Shown: piece by piece, positions 50,193-58,554 of the stretch | How the letters are laid out: each line of letters opens with the position of its first letter | How positions within the stretch are numbered: position 1 is the first letter of the stretch | Assembly (NCBI GenBank): GCA_045593905.1 | Contig: JAZNXL010000015.1 | Span: 6,336 to 70,335 of the forward strand | Reading direction: 5' to 3' | DNA: 64,000 nucleotides | Origin: RGIG9041 sp045593905 | GTDB taxonomy: Bacteria; Bacillota; Clostridia; Oscillospirales; QAKW01 | Notes under the pieces: generated by a model | Database searches by the model: none | Told to the model about the DNA's origin: nothing | The model's input: the letters and a program-made list of their open reading frames with translations, nothing else | Translations under genes and position numbers: made by a program

Positions 50193-50738
50193 ATGGAGCT
50201 TATTAACAACGAAGCAAAATGGTTTTTGTCAGAACAAGGCAAAAAAGCATTTGACAACTGTAAAAATCTCGAGGAACGTTCGGTATTTATTTATTCGTAT
50301 TTAAAAAAGATTTCGGTAAACTCTTTAAATAAAGATTCTTTTTTGTTCAGAATTGCGTTTTTGTTAGCAAACTCTGTTCACTCATCAAAGGCTGAATATG
50401 CTAACTATCCCGAACTTCTTGACGAAAGTAAAAACCCTTTTGTTGCTTATGTTAAAAATGCAAAAAAGGTTTATTCAATTCAAATTAATTACTGTATTCT
50501 TTTATCAATCTTACATAAAATAGCTAATCCTTTTAATACAGATGACTGGGTATATAATCAAGCGTTTGTTGAATCAAAGGCGTATATTGACAAAGCAAAG
50601 GAACTTGAAAAATGTTTTATTGAAGATACCAAAGCTCGTGTGATTGACAATAGTGTTTATGATATTGATGAGGCTTTGCGTGATATTCAAATTGAAATCG
50701 CCTGGCTTTTTATTCTTCAAGATAAGGAGGATAAATAA
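50193..50738 (+). CDS. Unknown helical protein, second gene of the operon
   Basis: A 181-aa, mostly alpha-helical, probably cytoplasmic protein with many Tyr, Asn, Lys and Glu residues. No catalytic motif is evident. It has a GAAAGGA SD, and its stop is directly followed by the start of the third gene (no gap). This implies coordinated production. No family recognised. Confidence 0.7.
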   Translation: MELINNEAKWFLSEQGKKAFDNCKNLEERSVFIYSYLKKISVNSLNKDSFLFRIAFLLANSVHSSKAEYANYPELLDESKNPFVAYVKNAKKVYSIQINYCILLSILHKIANPFNTDDWVYNQAFVESKAYIDKAKELEKCFIEDTKARVIDNSVYDIDEALRDIQIEIAWLFILQDKEDK

Positions 50739-51827
50739 ATGAACGATAACAAAGAGTTAATTGGTCAGTTAGAGCAACTTGACCAGCTTATCGACGAGAA
50801 TGAAAATTTAAACTTTTATATTGAGCACGGTGCAGCAAGAGAAGCTCTTGAACAAATTGCAGTTATTCGCGAAAAACGCGGACAGGCTCCAAAAGCGCCC
50901 TCTGTTTACACCACAATGCCGGTTTATCCGTTAAACGAAAGCGTGTATTTACCGCTCGAAAAATCATATAATCTTGCTAAAAAAATATTTTTTGGTGCTT
51001 TGGGCGTAACAGTTCTTATGGCTATTATATATATGATTAGTAAAGCTGATTTTTTCAATACACTTTCCACAATTGGAATTATGGGCTCAATTGTTTCGGG
51101 TATCTATCACTCTAAAATAAAAGGTCAATATAAAGACAAAAAGAAAACATATGACGAGTCTGTTAAAACCTTTGAAAGAACTATGGGTGCTTTTCGTAAA
51201 GGACTTGCAAACCTTGACCAAGAAAAGCAAACTGCTTTAGACGAACTAAATGCATATAAACAATTAAACGCTGTTTGTTATGAAGAATATACAGTTGCTT
51301 TTAACCAGTATTCTGACAACATTGATAACGCAAAAGCTATATATGCTGTTAATTCGGACCAAATTAACAGCAGTGAGGTTTTACCAGTTGATTACCATCA
51401 TCTTGTTAAACCCATAATTTCAATTTTAAAAAGTGGTAGAGCGGACACATATAAAGAAGCTCTTAACTTAGCAATTGACGAGGAACGTCAAGAAAGAGAA
51501 GCTGCAGCTCGCCGTGAGGCAGAGGCTCGCCGCCAAGCCGAAGAAGAGCGCCGTACCGAAATTATGAGACGTCAGGCAGAAGAAGAACGCCGTCATAACG
51601 AGCAAATGGAGCGTCAACAGGCTGAACAGGCAAGAGAAGCTGCCCGTCAACAACAAGCAGCACAACGCCAACAGGCAGAGCAGGCAAGAGAGGCTGCGCG
51701 TCAACAAAGTCGTCAAGAAAGTATAGGCAGAAGTAAGTGTCATAGTTGTGCCAATTACAGCCATTGCCCATCTCATGTAAAAAAGAGTGGTGCAGGACTT
51801 ACTTGCGGTGGCTATAGACCAAGATAA
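50739..51827 (+). CDS. Membrane protein with charged helical arm and C-terminal Cys motif
   Basis: A 362-aa protein: helical N-terminus, two hydrophobic segments (about 85-103 and 109-125), a helical stretch, then a highly charged Arg/Glu/Gln-rich region (about 245-330) that should form a long single helix or coiled coil, and a Cys-rich end (CHSCANYSHCPSHV ... TCGGYRPR). The four Cys and nearby His could bind zinc. It might be a membrane-tethered scaffold. It is co-transcribed with two unknown genes and ends at a strong terminator. Confidence 0.75.
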   Translation: MNDNKELIGQLEQLDQLIDENENLNFYIEHGAAREALEQIAVIREKRGQAPKAPSVYTTMPVYPLNESVYLPLEKSYNLAKKIFFGALGVTVLMAIIYMISKADFFNTLSTIGIMGSIVSGIYHSKIKGQYKDKKKTYDESVKTFERTMGAFRKGLANLDQEKQTALDELNAYKQLNAVCYEEYTVAFNQYSDNIDNAKAIYAVNSDQINSSEVLPVDYHHLVKPIISILKSGRADTYKEALNLAIDEERQEREAAARREAEARRQAEEERRTEIMRRQAEEERRHNEQMERQQAEQAREAARQQQAAQRQQAEQAREAARQQSRQESIGRSKCHSCANYSHCPSHVKKSGAGLTCGGYRPR

Positions 51828-51836
51828 CCGTATAAC

Positions 51837-51869
51837 AAAAAGAACGCAATTTTATTGCGTTCTTTTTTT
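51837..51869 (+). terminator. Terminator of the XRE2-controlled operon
   Basis: AAAAAGAACGCAA (51837-51849) and TTGCGTTCTTTTT (51855-51867) pair perfectly around a TTTTA loop, followed by T residues. Confidence 0.92.
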
Positions 51870-51903
51870 GATTGTGCTATCATAAAATCAAGAGGTGATT
51901 AAA

Positions 51904-52626
51904 ATGATTAAATACCAAATAGAAGGCGGAAATTTACCTGTTGTAATTTGTAATTTGCAACAAGGTCAAACGCTTGCTTGCGAAAGCGGTGCTATGAGTT
52001 GGATGTCGCCTAATATGAAAATGGATACCAATGCGGGCGGCGGTATAAAAAAAGCACTCGGCAGGCTTTTTAGCGGCGAGTCGATATTTTTAAACGAGTA
52101 CACAGCCGAGGGCGGCGAGGGTATGATTGCGTTTGCATCAAGCTTTCCCGGCAGCATTATTCCGTATCAGGTTACCGAGGGTAATGGCATTATTGTTCAA
52201 AAACGTGGCTTTTTAGCAATGGAAAAAGGCTTGGAACTTTCGGTATATTTTCAAAAAAAATTAAGCAGAGGCTTTTTTGGCGGCGAAGGCTTTATTATGC
52301 AACAAATACAGGGTAACGGCCTTGTGTTTTTAGAAATTGACGGTCACTGTAAAGAATATGACCTTGCAGCAGGTGAGAGCATTATTGTTGACACAGGTTA
52401 CCTTGCCGCAATGACCGATAGTTGTACAATGGATGTTGAAATGGTAAAAGGTGCAAAAAACATATTCCTTGGCGGCGAGGGACTTTTTCACACCAAAATA
52501 ACAGGCCCCGGTAAAGTATATATCCAGTCAATGCCAATTATTAACATTGCCCAGCGCCTAACACCTTATCTTAACTTAAACTCTGACAACGACGGCGGCG
52601 GAATTAACATTAAATTCGGCGACTAA
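51904..52626 (+). CDS. AIM24/TIGR00266 family protein
   Basis: A 240-aa all-beta protein of the AIM24 family. Typical features: QTLACESGAMSWMSPNMKM, GESIFLNEYTAEGGEG, FPGSIIPYQV, GFLAME, and late GGEGLFHTKITGPGKVYIQS. The biochemical role is not established; members occur with TerD-type stress, kinase and phosphatase genes in bacterial signalling loci. The ATG at 51904 follows AAGAGG at 8 nt; a GTG three codons earlier overlaps the SD. It lies just after a terminator, so it needs its own promoter or read-through. Clustering with the kinase locus may be meaningful. Confidence 0.9.
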   Translation: MIKYQIEGGNLPVVICNLQQGQTLACESGAMSWMSPNMKMDTNAGGGIKKALGRLFSGESIFLNEYTAEGGEGMIAFASSFPGSIIPYQVTEGNGIIVQKRGFLAMEKGLELSVYFQKKLSRGFFGGEGFIMQQIQGNGLVFLEIDGHCKEYDLAAGESIIVDTGYLAAMTDSCTMDVEMVKGAKNIFLGGEGLFHTKITGPGKVYIQSMPIINIAQRLTPYLNLNSDNDGGGINIKFGD

Positions 52627-52631
52627 TATTA

Positions 52632-52659
52632 AAACCCCAAGACTTAAGTCTTGGGGTTT
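52632..52659. terminator. Bidirectional terminator, AIM24 / ManA-ROK
   Basis: AAACCCCAAGAC (52632-52643) and GTCTTGGGGTTT (52648-52659) pair perfectly around TTAA. Confidence 0.93.
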
Positions 52660-52662
52660 GTT

Positions 52663-54498
52663 TTATAGCCACAATGCTGCGGCGCCGATCAGTCCTGCGT
52701 CGTTGCCGAGTGTTGCTGTAATAATTTTTGTGTTTGTTTTATCATTACCGCCAAACACCTCGCGGTCTAATATGTTTTGAAGCGGTAGCGTGAGCGCGTC
52801 GCCCTCGTTACAAATTCCTCCGCCCAAAATTATTACTTCGGGTCTGAAAATGTTAGCAACATTGGTAATACCCAACCCTAACATTTTAATATATTTGTCT
52901 ACTACCTCTTTCGCAGTTTTATCTATATTGTAATACTCAAAGGCGGTTCTTCCCGAAACGGCATCAATCGAATACGTTTCAAACATTTTGCTTTTTGGGT
53001 TTTGTTGCATTGCGCGTTTGGTATCTCGAACAAGCGCACTTGCCGATGCATACGCTTCGAGGCAGCCTTGTCTTCCGCAGCTGCATTTTTCGCCGTCTTT
53101 AACAACAACCATATGCCCGATTTCAGCGCCTGCGCCTTGGTGACCTTCAAATAGCTTGCCGTCTAAAACAATTCCGCTTCCCACACCTGTTCCAAGCGTT
53201 AGCATAACGCTGTTTTGGTAGTCTTTCGCCGAACCGAATTTAGCTTCGCCGAGAGCTGCAACGTTGGCATCGTTTGCAATTTTTACATCAAGGTTAAGTG
53301 CCTGTGACACCTCGGTTGCTATTGAAAAATCACTCCAACCAAGATTGTTAGAATAAGTTACTTTACCTGTTTTGCTATCTATAGTACCCGGAACACCAAT
53401 GCCTACACCTGTAATATCAAGGGTGGTAAGGTTGGTGGCATCAAGCATACTGTTGCAAAGCGCTACAATGTTATTTACAACCTGCTTGGCGCCATGCTTT
53501 CTTTGAGTGGGGACTTTGTTTTGATAAATAATATTACCCGTATCGTCAACAATTCCGCCTTTAATATATGTACCGCCAAGGTCAATACCCAGGTAGTATT
53601 TGCGAATATCAACAACTATTGCGGTTAATCTGCCCGCAATTACATACTCACCATAGTCTGCAGGTACAAAAAAGCTGTCGCCTTGATTTATTACGTTGCC
53701 GTCAATTTTGCCTTCGCCCTCAAGGCAGGTTATTGAGTGAAAGCTTTTGTTGTTTGTTTTTTGATGTAAAACTCCGTCAACGGTAACTTTTTGCACGTTA
53801 AAATACTTGCTTACGCCAAGGGTACTACCCGATAACTGATTTAAAACGTGTTTATTCAGGTTTGTAACACCAAGCGCCTTGTCAATGTGCAATTCACGTG
53901 ATTTGCCGTTTTTATCAACGCGACCATAGTCGTATACGCGGTATGTAGTGTTGCTGTTTTGCTGAATTTCGCATATCAAACAGCCCGCGCCGATTGCGTG
54001 AATAGTTCCTGCGGGGATAAAAAAGCAATCACCTTTTTTAACAGGATAAAAATTCAAAAGGTCGGTAAGAGTGTTATTTAATATTGCGCTTTTATATTCC
54101 TCGGGCGTTATATCTCGGTTAAACCCTAAATAAATTCCTGCACCCTCTTCAGCTTCAACAATATACCACATCTCTGTTTTTCCGTAAGAGTTTTCGTAGC
54201 TCAGCGCGTACTCGTCAGCGGGGTGCACCTGAATAGAAAGATTTTGTTTAGCATCAATCAGCTTTGTCATAACAGGAAAAAACGAAAAGTCGCAAACATT
54301 ACTGCCTTTTTGCTTGTCGGTAATCGTTTCTTCTAATGTTTGTCCGTTTGCAACGCGAGTCTTTCCGTCAGTGTGAAAAGATAACTCCCAGCTTTCAGCA
54401 CAGGGGTTACAAGCACCGCTTTTGCCGTATTTTTCATTAAGCTTGTTTCCGCCCCAAAGGTAATCTTTACAAACAGGGTATAATTTTTGTATTTCCAT
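52663..54498 (-). CDS. Fusion: mannose-6-phosphate isomerase (ManA) + ROK sugar kinase
   Basis: A 611-aa bifunctional protein. Residues 1-~300 are a class I phosphomannose isomerase with zinc ligands in SIQVHPADEY (Q90, H92), KTEMWYIV (E109) and IPAGTIHAIG (H167). Residues ~301-611 are a complete ROK kinase: DLGGTYIKGG (306-315), catalytic Asp in IANDANVAALGE (D410), GHMV with H462, and the zinc motif CSCGRQGCLE (472-481). Together they could turn mannose, ManNAc or glucose-type sugars into phosphates and on to fructose-6-P. It follows nanA by 13 bp on the same strand. The ROK half could serve as the ManNAc/GlcNAc kinase of this locus. Confidence 0.88.
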   Translation of the reverse strand: MEIQKLYPVCKDYLWGGNKLNEKYGKSGACNPCAESWELSFHTDGKTRVANGQTLEETITDKQKGSNVCDFSFFPVMTKLIDAKQNLSIQVHPADEYALSYENSYGKTEMWYIVEAEEGAGIYLGFNRDITPEEYKSAILNNTLTDLLNFYPVKKGDCFFIPAGTIHAIGAGCLICEIQQNSNTTYRVYDYGRVDKNGKSRELHIDKALGVTNLNKHVLNQLSGSTLGVSKYFNVQKVTVDGVLHQKTNNKSFHSITCLEGEGKIDGNVINQGDSFFVPADYGEYVIAGRLTAIVVDIRKYYLGIDLGGTYIKGGIVDDTGNIIYQNKVPTQRKHGAKQVVNNIVALCNSMLDATNLTTLDITGVGIGVPGTIDSKTGKVTYSNNLGWSDFSIATEVSQALNLDVKIANDANVAALGEAKFGSAKDYQNSVMLTLGTGVGSGIVLDGKLFEGHQGAGAEIGHMVVVKDGEKCSCGRQGCLEAYASASALVRDTKRAMQQNPKSKMFETYSIDAVSGRTAFEYYNIDKTAKEVVDKYIKMLGLGITNVANIFRPEVIILGGGICNEGDALTLPLQNILDREVFGGNDKTNTKIITATLGNDAGLIGAAALWL

Positions 54499-54511
54499 TA
54501 AAATTCCTATC

Positions 54512-55387
54512 TTAAACAGTTAATTTTGTAATGAACGGTATAATTTCTTTGTTGATAAGTTGTTTTTGTTCTTGGGTAACATTTGAGAAGGGGGGTAAGC
54601 AACCGCCAAAATCAAGACCTAACTGGTTCATAATCTCTTTTTCAGCCTGCATAACACCAATTTCGCACAAAATTGAGATAATGCGGTTAGCTTCGTTTTG
54701 AACTTTTCTTGCCTCGTCTGCCTTGCCCTCTAAAAATAGCTTTCTAATTAATACAAACTTGTCTGCCATAAAGTTATATGTGCTGCCAATACCGCCGTCA
54801 GCGCCCATACTAAGACCCGAAAGCAGCATTTCGTCGTAGCCGTTATATATTAATTTGTCAGGATAAAGTGCTTTGCATCTTTCCATTGTGAAAAAGTCGT
54901 TTGAGGTATACTTAATACCTGCAAACCTGTCGTCGTCAAGAAATGTTGATATTTCTTTAATTCCCATACCAACGCCCGAAAAAGCAGGAATGTGGTATAC
55001 AAGCATTTTCATTTTTGATGACTCTGCTAAACGAACATAATAATCTCTTATCTCGCTAAAGCTGAACTTGTAATAAAACGGTGCAACCGATGAAATTAAA
55101 TCGTAGTTTAATTCTGCAGCGTATTTTGCAAGCTCGTGTGCCTCTTTTTCGCTTATGCTGCCAACGTGGGCAATAAGCTTTTTATCGCCTGCACTGTCTT
55201 TTACAATTTTCATAATTTGCTTGCGCTCCGCAACACTTAACATAAGTGCTTCGGCGGTGCTTCCGCAAACGTAAAAACCGTCAACACCCAAATTAATGTT
55301 GTGCTTAACTAAACGTATAAGCTCTTTTTCGTTGATTTTACCGTTTTTATCAAACGGTGTAAGTAAAGCGGTGTAAATTCCTTGCAT
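54512..55387 (-). CDS. nanA: N-acetylneuraminate lyase (DapA superfamily)
   Basis: Cleaves N-acetylneuraminate to ManNAc and pyruvate. The 291-aa TIM barrel has GFYVCGSTAEALMLS (keto-acid binding), VYHIPAFSGVGM with the catalytic Tyr, and GIKYTSNDFFTMER with the Schiff-base Lys. The IKYTS sequence and adjacency to an N-acylglucosamine 2-epimerase favour NanA over dihydrodipicolinate synthase. The ATG at 55387 follows TTGGAGG at a normal distance; a TTG just upstream belongs to the SD itself. It is downstream of an AraC regulator and upstream of the ManA-ROK gene. Confidence 0.87.
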   Translation of the reverse strand: MQGIYTALLTPFDKNGKINEKELIRLVKHNINLGVDGFYVCGSTAEALMLSVAERKQIMKIVKDSAGDKKLIAHVGSISEKEAHELAKYAAELNYDLISSVAPFYYKFSFSEIRDYYVRLAESSKMKMLVYHIPAFSGVGMGIKEISTFLDDDRFAGIKYTSNDFFTMERCKALYPDKLIYNGYDEMLLSGLSMGADGGIGSTYNFMADKFVLIRKLFLEGKADEARKVQNEANRIISILCEIGVMQAEKEIMNQLGLDFGGCLPPFSNVTQEQKQLINKEIIPFITKLTV

Positions 55388-55407
55388 TTTTGTTTCCTCC
55401 AAAATTT

Positions 55408-56193
55408 TTATATATTTTTATTCTTTGCTCGGTATTGGTTAGGGGATAGCCCCGTTCGCTTTTTAAAGATTTGGCAAAAATACGAAACGCTCGAAAACCC
55501 GCACTTTTCTGCTACCATATTAATTGGACTATCGGTTGTAACAAGCATTGTTTTTGCCGCTGCAATACGCGTTTGCAGCAAATATTCCATAAGTGTTAGT
55601 CCGAATGTGTTTTTAAACTTGCGGCAAAAATGGTATTTGCTTATATGTGCCTTTTTACAAATATCATCAAGCGTTAACGGTAATTGGTAACTGTTGTTTA
55701 TGTACTCTAAAACTTTAGTCAGGTTATCGCCAAGATATGTGTTTTTTTGTACAACATACTGTTTTAAATAAAGCATAAGTTCGAAAAAGCAGTTAATAAA
55801 AACGGCTTTGTTGCCTTTGTTTTCAAAAGCCTTTTTATAAATGCTCTCAACGGTAGAGTGTAACTCGTTGGGTATTTTTGCATACACAACTGAGCTGTTT
55901 AAAAAAGTATCGGTAAACTCACTGTCGTCGCTCGTAAGCTCGAGTATGCCGTTTACAATTTTTTGGTTGGCAAAAATTTTACTTCTATCGTAAACATCGG
56001 GGTCTGACGGCATTGTATAATGGCGTTTAGAGCTGTTAATAAAGCACAAAACACCTTTTTTGATAGGATAAATATTGTCTTGAAATACAATTTTTCCGCC
56101 GTCAGAATAAAAGTAAATTATCATATTAAGCTTTGGATAGTTCCAAATTTTATAAAGCGGGTCGCGCCCAATTTCGTGGTGAATAATATCCAT
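55408..56193 (-). CDS. AraC-family regulator of the amino-sugar locus
   Basis: A 261-aa regulator with a cupin sensor (about 1-130) and two helix-turn-helix motifs at the C-terminus: LTLDDICKKAHISKYHFCRK and SPINMVAEKCGFSSVSYFCQ, ending in GLSPNQYRAK. It lies between nanA (same strand) and the divergent epimerase gene. Two direct repeats, AATTAAAACAYATT, overlap its promoter with 21-bp spacing, the layout of AraC half-sites. It is a good candidate for control of nan genes on both sides. Confidence 0.92.
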   Translation of the reverse strand: MDIIHHEIGRDPLYKIWNYPKLNMIIYFYSDGGKIVFQDNIYPIKKGVLCFINSSKRHYTMPSDPDVYDRSKIFANQKIVNGILELTSDDSEFTDTFLNSSVVYAKIPNELHSTVESIYKKAFENKGNKAVFINCFFELMLYLKQYVVQKNTYLGDNLTKVLEYINNSYQLPLTLDDICKKAHISKYHFCRKFKNTFGLTLMEYLLQTRIAAAKTMLVTTDSPINMVAEKCGFSSVSYFCQIFKKRTGLSPNQYRAKNKNI

Positions 56194-56212
56194 ACTATTC
56201 TCCTTACGTTCT

Positions 56213-56254
56213 AATTAAAACATATTATAGTAAAATTAAAACACATTTTATCAA
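56213..56254 (-). promoter_or_regulatory. AraC gene promoter overlapped by paired direct repeats
   Basis: TTGATA (56254-56249), 19-bp spacer, TATAAT (56229-56224) on the minus strand. AATTAAAACATATT (56213-56226) and AATTAAAACACATT (56234-56247) are 13/14 identical and exactly 21 bp apart, covering the spacer and -10. Confidence 0.65.
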
Positions 56255-56312
56255 AAATAGCAATCACAATAAATTAATAAGCAAAATTTTTATATTTGTA
56301 TCACATTTTTTA

Positions 56313-56321
56313 TGTTAAAAT
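56313..56321 (+). promoter_or_regulatory. Extended -10 for the epimerase gene
   Basis: TGT-TAAAAT with TAAAAT at 56316-56321. No proper -35 is present (TTGTAT is only 14 bp away), as expected for an activator-dependent promoter. Confidence 0.5.
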
Positions 56322-56368
56322 GAGTAAAAAGCAGTTAATAACATAAACGAACTTGCGGGAGATAGACT

Positions 56369-57520
56369 ATGAATTTTAAAAAGATTTTAACCGACGACAT
56401 TTTACCTTTTTGGCTTAATAATGCAATTGACCATCAACAAGGCGGTATAATGACCTATCTTGATAAAGACGGGCAGGTGTATTCAACCGATAAAAGCGTT
56501 TGGTTTCAAGGCCGCGCGCTCTGGACGCTGTCAAAGGCATATAACTTTGTAGATAAAAACCCCAAGTATCTTGAAGCGGCTAAAAAAATATACGACTTTT
56601 TACCGCGTTGTACCGATACTGACGGCAGAATGTTCTTTATTGTTTCAAAAGACGGCGAACCTATACAAAAACGCCGTTATTATTTTAGTGAAACATTTGC
56701 CGCAATCGGATGTGCCGAATACTACAGGGCAACAGGGGATATTGAGGTTTTTAAAACTGCTGAAAAGTATTTTAATATGGCTAAAATGTGCTATGACCAT
56801 CCCGAACTAAACCCGCCCAAGCTGACTGTTAAAATGAAATCGTTATCACCCGTTATGATAATGCTTGCAACAGCAAGGGCAATGGCTGCCTGTGCACCGC
56901 AACCCGAAAAATATAATGAACTTGCAAGGCAGTATTTAGACGCTGTTTTAAATGGCGGGTTTGTTTGCGACAAGGTTGGTGCGGTGCTTGAACACGTATC
57001 GCCCGACGGCGAGTTTGTAAACACACCAATGGGTAGAACTGTAAACCCCGGTCACTCGCTCGAAACTGCCTGGTTTTTAATGGTTGAGGGTATGGTTGAC
57101 GGTAATGAACAAGCACTCACAGTCGGTAAAAAAATAATTGATATTACAATGCCGTTCGGTCTTGATAAAAAGCACGGCGGAATTATTTCGTTTTGCGATT
57201 GCCTTGGCAAACCCGCAACGGCGCTCGAGTGGAATATGAAGCTGTGGTGGCCGCAAAACGAGGCAATTATTGCTAACAAAATGGCGTACGAAATATTTAA
57301 AGAAGAAAAATATAACGAGGCGTACCAAAGCATTTTAGAGTATGCTCTTGATAAGTTTGCCGATAAAGAGCATGGCGAGTGGTATGGTTATTTAAACTAC
57401 GACTCAACAGTTTCAAGCTCGCTTAAAGGTAACCTGTTTAAAGGTCCGTTCCATATTCCAAGAATGTTTATGGTTTTAAACGAGTATCAAAACGGAAACA
57501 TTTCAAATTTTTTTAAATAA
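56369..57520 (+). CDS. N-acylglucosamine 2-epimerase (ManNAc/GlcNAc)
   Basis: Interconverts ManNAc and GlcNAc, linking NanA's product to GlcNAc use. The 383-aa (alpha/alpha)6 barrel carries family signatures WFQGRALWTLSKAY, YFSETFAAIGC, NPGHSLETAWFL, MKLWWPQNEAIIA, HGEWYGYL and FKGPFHIPRMFM. The LWWPxNEA and GEWYGYL forms fit the renin-binding-protein/AGE group rather than cellobiose or mannobiose 2-epimerases. The SD is GGGAG at 56357. It is followed at 13 bp by the SGNH esterase gene. Confidence 0.9.
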   Translation: MNFKKILTDDILPFWLNNAIDHQQGGIMTYLDKDGQVYSTDKSVWFQGRALWTLSKAYNFVDKNPKYLEAAKKIYDFLPRCTDTDGRMFFIVSKDGEPIQKRRYYFSETFAAIGCAEYYRATGDIEVFKTAEKYFNMAKMCYDHPELNPPKLTVKMKSLSPVMIMLATARAMAACAPQPEKYNELARQYLDAVLNGGFVCDKVGAVLEHVSPDGEFVNTPMGRTVNPGHSLETAWFLMVEGMVDGNEQALTVGKKIIDITMPFGLDKKHGGIISFCDCLGKPATALEWNMKLWWPQNEAIIANKMAYEIFKEEKYNEAYQSILEYALDKFADKEHGEWYGYLNYDSTVSSSLKGNLFKGPFHIPRMFMVLNEYQNGNISNFFK

Positions 57521-57533
57521 TAGGGATTAAAAT

Positions 57534-58514
57534 ATGTTGCTAACACAAAAACAGATTGAACAAATTACTTTTGGCGCACTTGAAATTTATCGCGACCAAA
57601 ACGATATATACCGTTTTAAACGGCTTACCGATTATCAGGCAAAAGAATTTGACAGCGAACACGTTGAGTTTGGTGTTGAGGTGGCTGCAACCGCGGGCGT
57701 AAGGTTTGATTTTTATACCGACTCAGAGTTTATAAGAATAAAGTTTGCAGGCGTAATGCCGGGCTCGGCGACTCGCTTTTGGTACTCGTTTGACTTGTAT
57801 ATAAACGGCAAGCTTTCGCAAACTGTTTTAAAAGACGGCTACGATGTGGTAGACGGCGAAATATATGCAAAGCTCTATGGCAAAAACAACCGTATACAGC
57901 TATTTTTCCCTTGCCTTGCAAACGGCGGTATACAGTCGGTTGAGCTAAGCGATGGCGCGGTAGTAACGCCTTTTGCACCAAAATATAAATGGCTTGCTCT
58001 TGGCGACAGCATAACACAAGGCTTTGATGCAAAAATGTCGTCTTGCACTTATGCAAACATTGTTGCACGCGAGCTTGATGCGGAGATTATTAATCAGGCA
58101 ATCGGCGGTGCAAAGTTCCAAAAAGAACAGCTTGAATATACCGGTGAGTACGATTTTATAACAGTTGCTTACGGCACAAACGATTGGTACAGCCTTAGTA
58201 GCTTTGAACAACTTATCGAGCATTGCGACGATTATTTTAAAAGGCTTTCGCAGATTTATCCCAATACTAAAAAGCTTGCCATACTGCCTATTTGGCGTAA
58301 GCATTGGTATAATAAAAAGCCTACAGGCGACTTTTTTGTTTGCAGAACCGCAATTGCCGATATTGCAAAAAAATACGGTATAATACCGCTTGAGTCTATT
58401 GACTATGTTACTCATGACTCGTTGTTTTTTAAAGATTTAACACTTCACCCTAACGACCTTGGTTTTGTAGTATACGCGAAAAATCTGCTAAAAGATTTAA
58501 AAGAACTAATATAA
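57534..58514 (+). CDS. Two-domain SGNH/GDSL esterase (CE2-like architecture)
   Basis: A 326-aa cytoplasmic esterase. The N-terminal ~140 residues are a jelly-roll beta-sandwich (VRFDFYTDSEFIRIKFAG), and the C-terminal ~185 an SGNH hydrolase: ALGDSITQGF (block I Ser), AIGGAKF (block II Gly), YGTNDWYSL (block III Asn), and LHPNDLGF (block V Asp/His). CE2 acetyl esterases share this order. Beside nanA and an AGE epimerase, removal of O-acetyl groups from imported sialic or amino sugars is plausible; acetylated mannan fragments are the alternative. It ends the epimerase operon. Confidence 0.86.
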   Translation: MLLTQKQIEQITFGALEIYRDQNDIYRFKRLTDYQAKEFDSEHVEFGVEVAATAGVRFDFYTDSEFIRIKFAGVMPGSATRFWYSFDLYINGKLSQTVLKDGYDVVDGEIYAKLYGKNNRIQLFFPCLANGGIQSVELSDGAVVTPFAPKYKWLALGDSITQGFDAKMSSCTYANIVARELDAEIINQAIGGAKFQKEQLEYTGEYDFITVAYGTNDWYSLSSFEQLIEHCDDYFKRLSQIYPNTKKLAILPIWRKHWYNKKPTGDFFVCRTAIADIAKKYGIIPLESIDYVTHDSLFFKDLTLHPNDLGFVVYAKNLLKDLKELI

Positions 58515-58517
58515 TAA

Positions 58518-58546
58518 AAAAACACCTGCAAAGCAGGTGTTTTTTA
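58518..58546. terminator. Bidirectional terminator, esterase / GH26
   Basis: AAAAAACACCTGC (58518-58530) and GCAGGTGTTTTTT (58534-58546) pair perfectly around AAA. Confidence 0.94.
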
Positions 58547-58554
58547 TTGCTAAA

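Noticed and set aside
54512..55387. Dihydrodipicolinate synthase (DapA)
   Set aside because: The IKYTS Schiff-base region and VYHIP segment with an N-acylglucosamine epimerase nearby favour NanA. DapA remains possible at low probability.
56369..57520. Mannobiose or cellobiose 2-epimerase, as part of a mannan pathway with the GH26 enzyme
   Set aside because: LWWPQNEA, GEWYGYL and FKGPFH motifs match the N-acylglucosamine 2-epimerase group, and nanA is adjacent. The mannan idea is kept only as an alternative for the esterase.
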